Positions 34,777 to 37,623 of a stretch of DNA of 37,623 bases are shown in pieces. The DNA lies in contig JALOKP010000023.1 in assembly GCA_025456425.1 (NCBI GenBank), positions 1 to 37,623 on the forward strand, given 5' to 3'. This stretch comes from Acidobacteriota bacterium (lineage in GTDB: Bacteria; Acidobacteriota; Polarisedimenticolia; J045). The notes beneath the pieces are model-generated. The model was not told where the DNA came from and ran no database searches. It worked only from the letters and a program-made list of their open reading frames with translations. Every line of letters starts with the position of its first letter. Position 1 is the first letter of the stretch. A program made the position numbers and the translations under genes.

Positions 34777-37436
34777 CGCAGCGCCAACCCCTCTTCCAGC
34801 GGCTGCTGCCGTCCCGTCCGGTTGACGCGAATCGAGTGCGCGCTCCCGGGCGCGATCTCCCCGCTCTCGCGGGCGAGTTGCGCGTCCTCCCGCGCCACCG
34901 GCAGCCGCGTCACGAAGCGGCCCCACGCGTCGGCATTCCAGCCCAGCGGGATCGAGGACACGGCCAGCATCGGGCCCGACGCCTCGCCCCCACCCGCGTC
35001 GGCTCGGCGCACCGTGGTCCAGGTCAGGGCGTGGCCCCCGGGCGAGACCGAGAAGCGGTCGGGCCAGCGCGCGACCAGCCGTGCCGCGTCCTCGGGCGTC
35101 AGGGCGAGCGAGCCGTCCGCGCGCAGCGGGTAGCGTTGGAGCTGGAGCGGGAGCCCGGCGCGCGCGAGGTCGTTCGGCCGACACTCGCGCGCCGGCTCCT
35201 GCCCGCGCGGCAGGAGTTCGGTCACGGTCGCTCCGCAGCCGGGCGAGGGGCCGGGCAACAGGCCGGTGCGGCCGTTGAGCGGCACCGCGTCGAGGCCGGA
35301 AGGATCGGGGAACCGCTCGGCCGGTGCGCCCTCCAGGGCCTCCTTGAGGAACGCGATCCAGATCGGGAGCGCGGCCGACGCCCCGGTCTCGCCGCGTCCG
35401 AGCGACTTGCGCTGGTCGAACCCGACCCAGACGCCCAGGACGAGGCGCGGCGTGAAGCCGATGAACCAGGCGTCGGAGTAGTCGTCGGTCGTCCCGGTCT
35501 TACCGGCCACCGGGAATCCCAGCGACAGGGCGTCGCGCGCGGTGCCGCGCTCGATCACGCCGCGCAGCATCGAGACCATCATCGCCGCGACCTCGGGGGA
35601 GAGGACCTCGGTCGTCTCGGGCTGCGCGGCCCAGGCGGTGGTGCCGTCGGGGTTCACGACGCGCCGGATCAGCTGCGGCGTGACGAGGATCCCGCCGTTG
35701 TCGAAGGCCCCGTAGGCCGCGACCAGATCCAGCAGCGTGACCTCGAACGAGCCGAGCGCGAGCGACGGGTAGGGCTTGAGGTCGGTCGCGATCCCCAGGC
35801 GTCGCGCCAGTTCGACCGCGGGCTGGTAGCCGAGTGCGTTGAGCAGCTTGACCGTCGGAACGTTGCGCGAGTGCTCGAGCGCGTAGCGCAGCGTGACCAG
35901 GCCGTCGAACTTGCGGTCGTAGTTCTGCGGCGCATAGGCGCCCGGCGAGCCGGGGTCGGAGAGCACGACCGGCTCGTCGAGCACGAGCTGGTTCGGCATG
36001 AAACCGTTCTCGAGCCCGGCGGCGAAGATGAACGGCTTGAAAGCCGACCCGGCCTGGCGCTTGGCCTGGACCGCCCGGTTGAACTCGGAGCGGTCGAAGT
36101 TCTTCCCGCCGACCAGCGCCAGGACCTCGCCGGTCGCCGGATCGAGCGCCACGAGCGCCGCCTCGGCCTCCGACTCGGCCGCCAGCCGGGCCTTCGTGAT
36201 CTGCCCTGCCGGGGTGGCCTCGAGCACGCGGATCCGGGTCTGGGTGCGCGGCGGGAGCGCGCGTTCCAGGCGCGTGATCCCGGTCCACTCGACCTCCTTC
36301 ATCCCGAAGGTCAAGCGCTGGTCGCCCACCCGCAGCAGCGCGGACTGCGCGTCGGTTGACAGAACGATCGCCGGCAGGATGTCGCCGGCGCGCGGGGGCC
36401 GCTGCCACGCCGGGTCGTCGATCGTCAGGGGCTCGGTCGCATCGGCCAGCGGGACGCGCGCCGCCGGCTGCTTCCAGCGCTTCGCATACGACTCGAGCCC
36501 GGCCGCGACCGCGCGCTCCGCCGCCGCCTGGAAGGCCGGATCGAGCGTGGTCTCGACCACCAGCCCGTCGCGGTAGAGCGCGGCGTCCCCGAACTGGCGT
36601 GCGACGCGGCGGCGGACCTCCTCGACGAAGTAGGTCGCCTCGGCGGCCCGCGGGCTGGGCTTGACCAGCCCCAGCGGGGCCTTCTTCGCGGCCGCGGCGA
36701 GACGCGCCTCGAGGTACCCCTCGCGCACCATCCGGTCCAGTACGTGGTTGCGGCGGCGCAGCGCACGCTCGGGGTTCTTGATCGGCGAGAGCGCCTCGGG
36801 GCGCTGGGGCAGGCCGGCCAGCAGCGCGGCCTCGGCCAGCGACAACTCGGTTGCCCCCTTGTCGAAGAAGAAGTGCGCGGCGGCCTCGAAACCGTAGTTG
36901 CCGTGGCCCAGGTAGATCCGGTTGGCGTAGAGCTCGAGGATCTCGTCCTTGGAGTACTGTTTCTCCATCAGCGCGGCCAGCACCGCCTCGCGCAGCTTCC
37001 GGCCGACGGTCTTCTGGGGGTGCAGCCAGATCCCGCGGGCCAGCTGCTGGGTGATCGTGCTCCCGCCCTCGGCCCCCCAGTCGAGCGACAGCGCGCTGTT
37101 GACGAGCGCGCGCGCGATTGCCTGGGGGTCGATCCCGACGTGGTCGTAAAAGCGCGGGTCCTCGGTCGCCAGCAGCCCCTTGATCAGCCACGGGCTCATC
37201 CGCGACAGCGGGACCGAGGTCCGGCGCTGCTCGGCGAAGCTGGAGAAGCGCTCGCCGTGCCGGTCGAGCAGGATCGTCGACTGCGGCAGCTCGAGCGCCG
37301 AGAGCTGCTCGATCCCCGGGATGTCGCGCGAGAGGATGACCGCGAACGCGATCCCGCCGAGGGCGGCGATCGCGTAGAGGAGACCGAGCAGCGCGAGGGT
37401 GCGGCGCGCCGGCAGGCGCAGCGGGCGAGGCATCAC
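34773..37436 (-). CDS. mrcA: Class A penicillin-binding protein 1A (transglycosylase/transpeptidase)
   Basis: PBP1A polymerises and crosslinks peptidoglycan in the periplasm. The 887-residue protein has a cytoplasmic tail and one membrane helix (about 12-34). The GT51 transglycosylase domain carries TEDPRFYDHVGID, EGGSTITQQLAR and the KQYSKDEILELYAN block. The transpeptidase domain carries Ser464-AFK, SRN in EHSRNVPTV, and KTGTTDDYSDAWF. About 140 residues follow the usual end, after CRPNDLARAG, with no recognised domain. GTG 37436 and ATG 37433 are adjacent start candidates. Confidence 0.94.
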   Translation of the reverse strand: MMPRPLRLPARRTLALLGLLYAIAALGGIAFAVILSRDIPGIEQLSALELPQSTILLDRHGERFSSFAEQRRTSVPLSRMSPWLIKGLLATEDPRFYDHVGIDPQAIARALVNSALSLDWGAEGGSTITQQLARGIWLHPQKTVGRKLREAVLAALMEKQYSKDEILELYANRIYLGHGNYGFEAAAHFFFDKGATELSLAEAALLAGLPQRPEALSPIKNPERALRRRNHVLDRMVREGYLEARLAAAAKKAPLGLVKPSPRAAEATYFVEEVRRRVARQFGDAALYRDGLVVETTLDPAFQAAAERAVAAGLESYAKRWKQPAARVPLADATEPLTIDDPAWQRPPRAGDILPAIVLSTDAQSALLRVGDQRLTFGMKEVEWTGITRLERALPPRTQTRIRVLEATPAGQITKARLAAESEAEAALVALDPATGEVLALVGGKNFDRSEFNRAVQAKRQAGSAFKPFIFAAGLENGFMPNQLVLDEPVVLSDPGSPGAYAPQNYDRKFDGLVTLRYALEHSRNVPTVKLLNALGYQPAVELARRLGIATDLKPYPSLALGSFEVTLLDLVAAYGAFDNGGILVTPQLIRRVVNPDGTTAWAAQPETTEVLSPEVAAMMVSMLRGVIERGTARDALSLGFPVAGKTGTTDDYSDAWFIGFTPRLVLGVWVGFDQRKSLGRGETGASAALPIWIAFLKEALEGAPAERFPDPSGLDAVPLNGRTGLLPGPSPGCGATVTELLPRGQEPARECRPNDLARAGLPLQLQRYPLRADGSLALTPEDAARLVARWPDRFSVSPGGHALTWTTVRRADAGGGEASGPMLAVSSIPLGWNADAWGRFVTRLPVAREDAQLARESGEIAPGSAHSIRVNRTGRQQPLEEGLALR

Positions 37437-37439
37437 CTG

Positions 37440-37445
37440 ATTCTA
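37440..37445 (-). promoter_or_regulatory. -10-like hexamer at leaderless spacing before the PBP gene
   Basis: On the minus strand TAGAAT (5 of 6 matches) ends 3 nt before GTG 37436 and 6 nt before ATG 37433. Transcription would start at about the ATG. No convincing -35 lies 16-18 nt upstream, and the ribosome-binding site is weak. Confidence 0.4.
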
Positions 37446-37487
37446 GCGCACGGTGGCCGCAAGCCTGTTGCTATTGGGTTGTGAGGA

Positions 37488-37568
37488 GCGTCCGCCGCCG
37501 GACGCGTGTCCGCCCGCGACCGCCCGCCGGCGGACACGGTTGAAGGACGAGGCCCGCCGATGCGGGCC
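37488..37568. repeat. Cluster of three GC-rich hairpins at the window end
   Basis: Three perfect stems lie in a row: GCGTCC/GGACGC (37488-37493 with 37500-37505), GTGTCCGCC/GGCGGACAC (37506-37514 with 37529-37537), and GGCCCGC/GCGGGCC (37551-37557 with 37562-37568, 4-nt loop). They resemble extragenic palindromes like the one at 15480-15550. I see no gene in 37446-37623. Confidence 0.5.
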
Positions 37569-37623
37569 GTCACGGCGGCGCGGGTCTTGCTCTTCCCGAG
37601 CGGCATGACCTGGCCCGAACGAC

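Overview
The window is a very GC-rich, densely packed piece of bacterial chromosome carrying housekeeping genes. It shows no phage, transposon, CRISPR or plasmid signature. Lipoprotein signal peptides, an apolipoprotein N-acyltransferase and a class A penicillin-binding protein indicate a diderm bacterium. The GC level, the lipoprotein with TPR and sulfatase domains, the HEAT and TPR secreted proteins and the gene order fit Acidobacteriota (for example Thermoanaerobaculia-like lineages) best. That placement is inference from gene content only. Most adjacent genes overlap by 4 nt (ATGA or GTGA) or 1 nt (TGATG), so operons are tightly coupled. Most stops are TGA, which makes RF2 important here.

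Layout. (1) 1-7274: the 3' end of coaD, a secreted TPR protein, then nfeD, slipin, a GGDEF protein, a SPOR protein and lnt, ending in prfB. lnt and prfB share one reading frame with no stop between them. (2) 7319-15482: hrcA-grpE-dnaK behind a clear promoter, a long hairpin, then dnaJ-prmA and a TPR-sulfatase lipoprotein. (3) 15548-17116, minus strand: a secreted HEAT-repeat protein, separated from the sulfatase gene by a compound palindrome that supplies both stop codons. (4) 17415-27687: pgsA, DUF502, cinA, thpR, plsY, gpsA, a PHP-type phosphatase, a TPR lipoprotein, ftsY and ribD-ribE-ribBA. (5) 27779-34757: ffh-rpsP-khpA-rimM-trmD-rplS, the classical SRP/ribosome-maturation cluster, followed by a large TPR protein, an LplA-like ligase and an unknown lipoprotein. 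(6) 34773-37436, minus strand: a class A PBP, then GC-rich palindromes to the end.

How the genes work together. One theme is the envelope: NfeD protease and slipin, SPOR, Lnt, phospholipid synthesis by PgsA, PlsY and GpsA, and PBP1A. A second is protein birth and folding: Ffh, FtsY, S16, L19, RimM, TrmD, RF2 and the HrcA-controlled DnaK system. The rib genes sit between ftsY and ffh; ribH is not present.

Main points for a second look. The Lnt-RF2 continuous frame carries an RF2 module lacking about 37 N-terminal residues. The GGDEF protein has Ser in place of the guanine-contacting Asp, the hallmark of hybrid promiscuous (cGAMP-making) GGDEF enzymes. Several promoters have the -35 region in the loop of an upstream hairpin and the -10 directly behind the right arm. 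GrpE and DnaK are shortened, the RibB domain has Gln at a metal-ligand position, and the TPR-sulfatase has Thr at the usual Cys/Ser nucleophile position.
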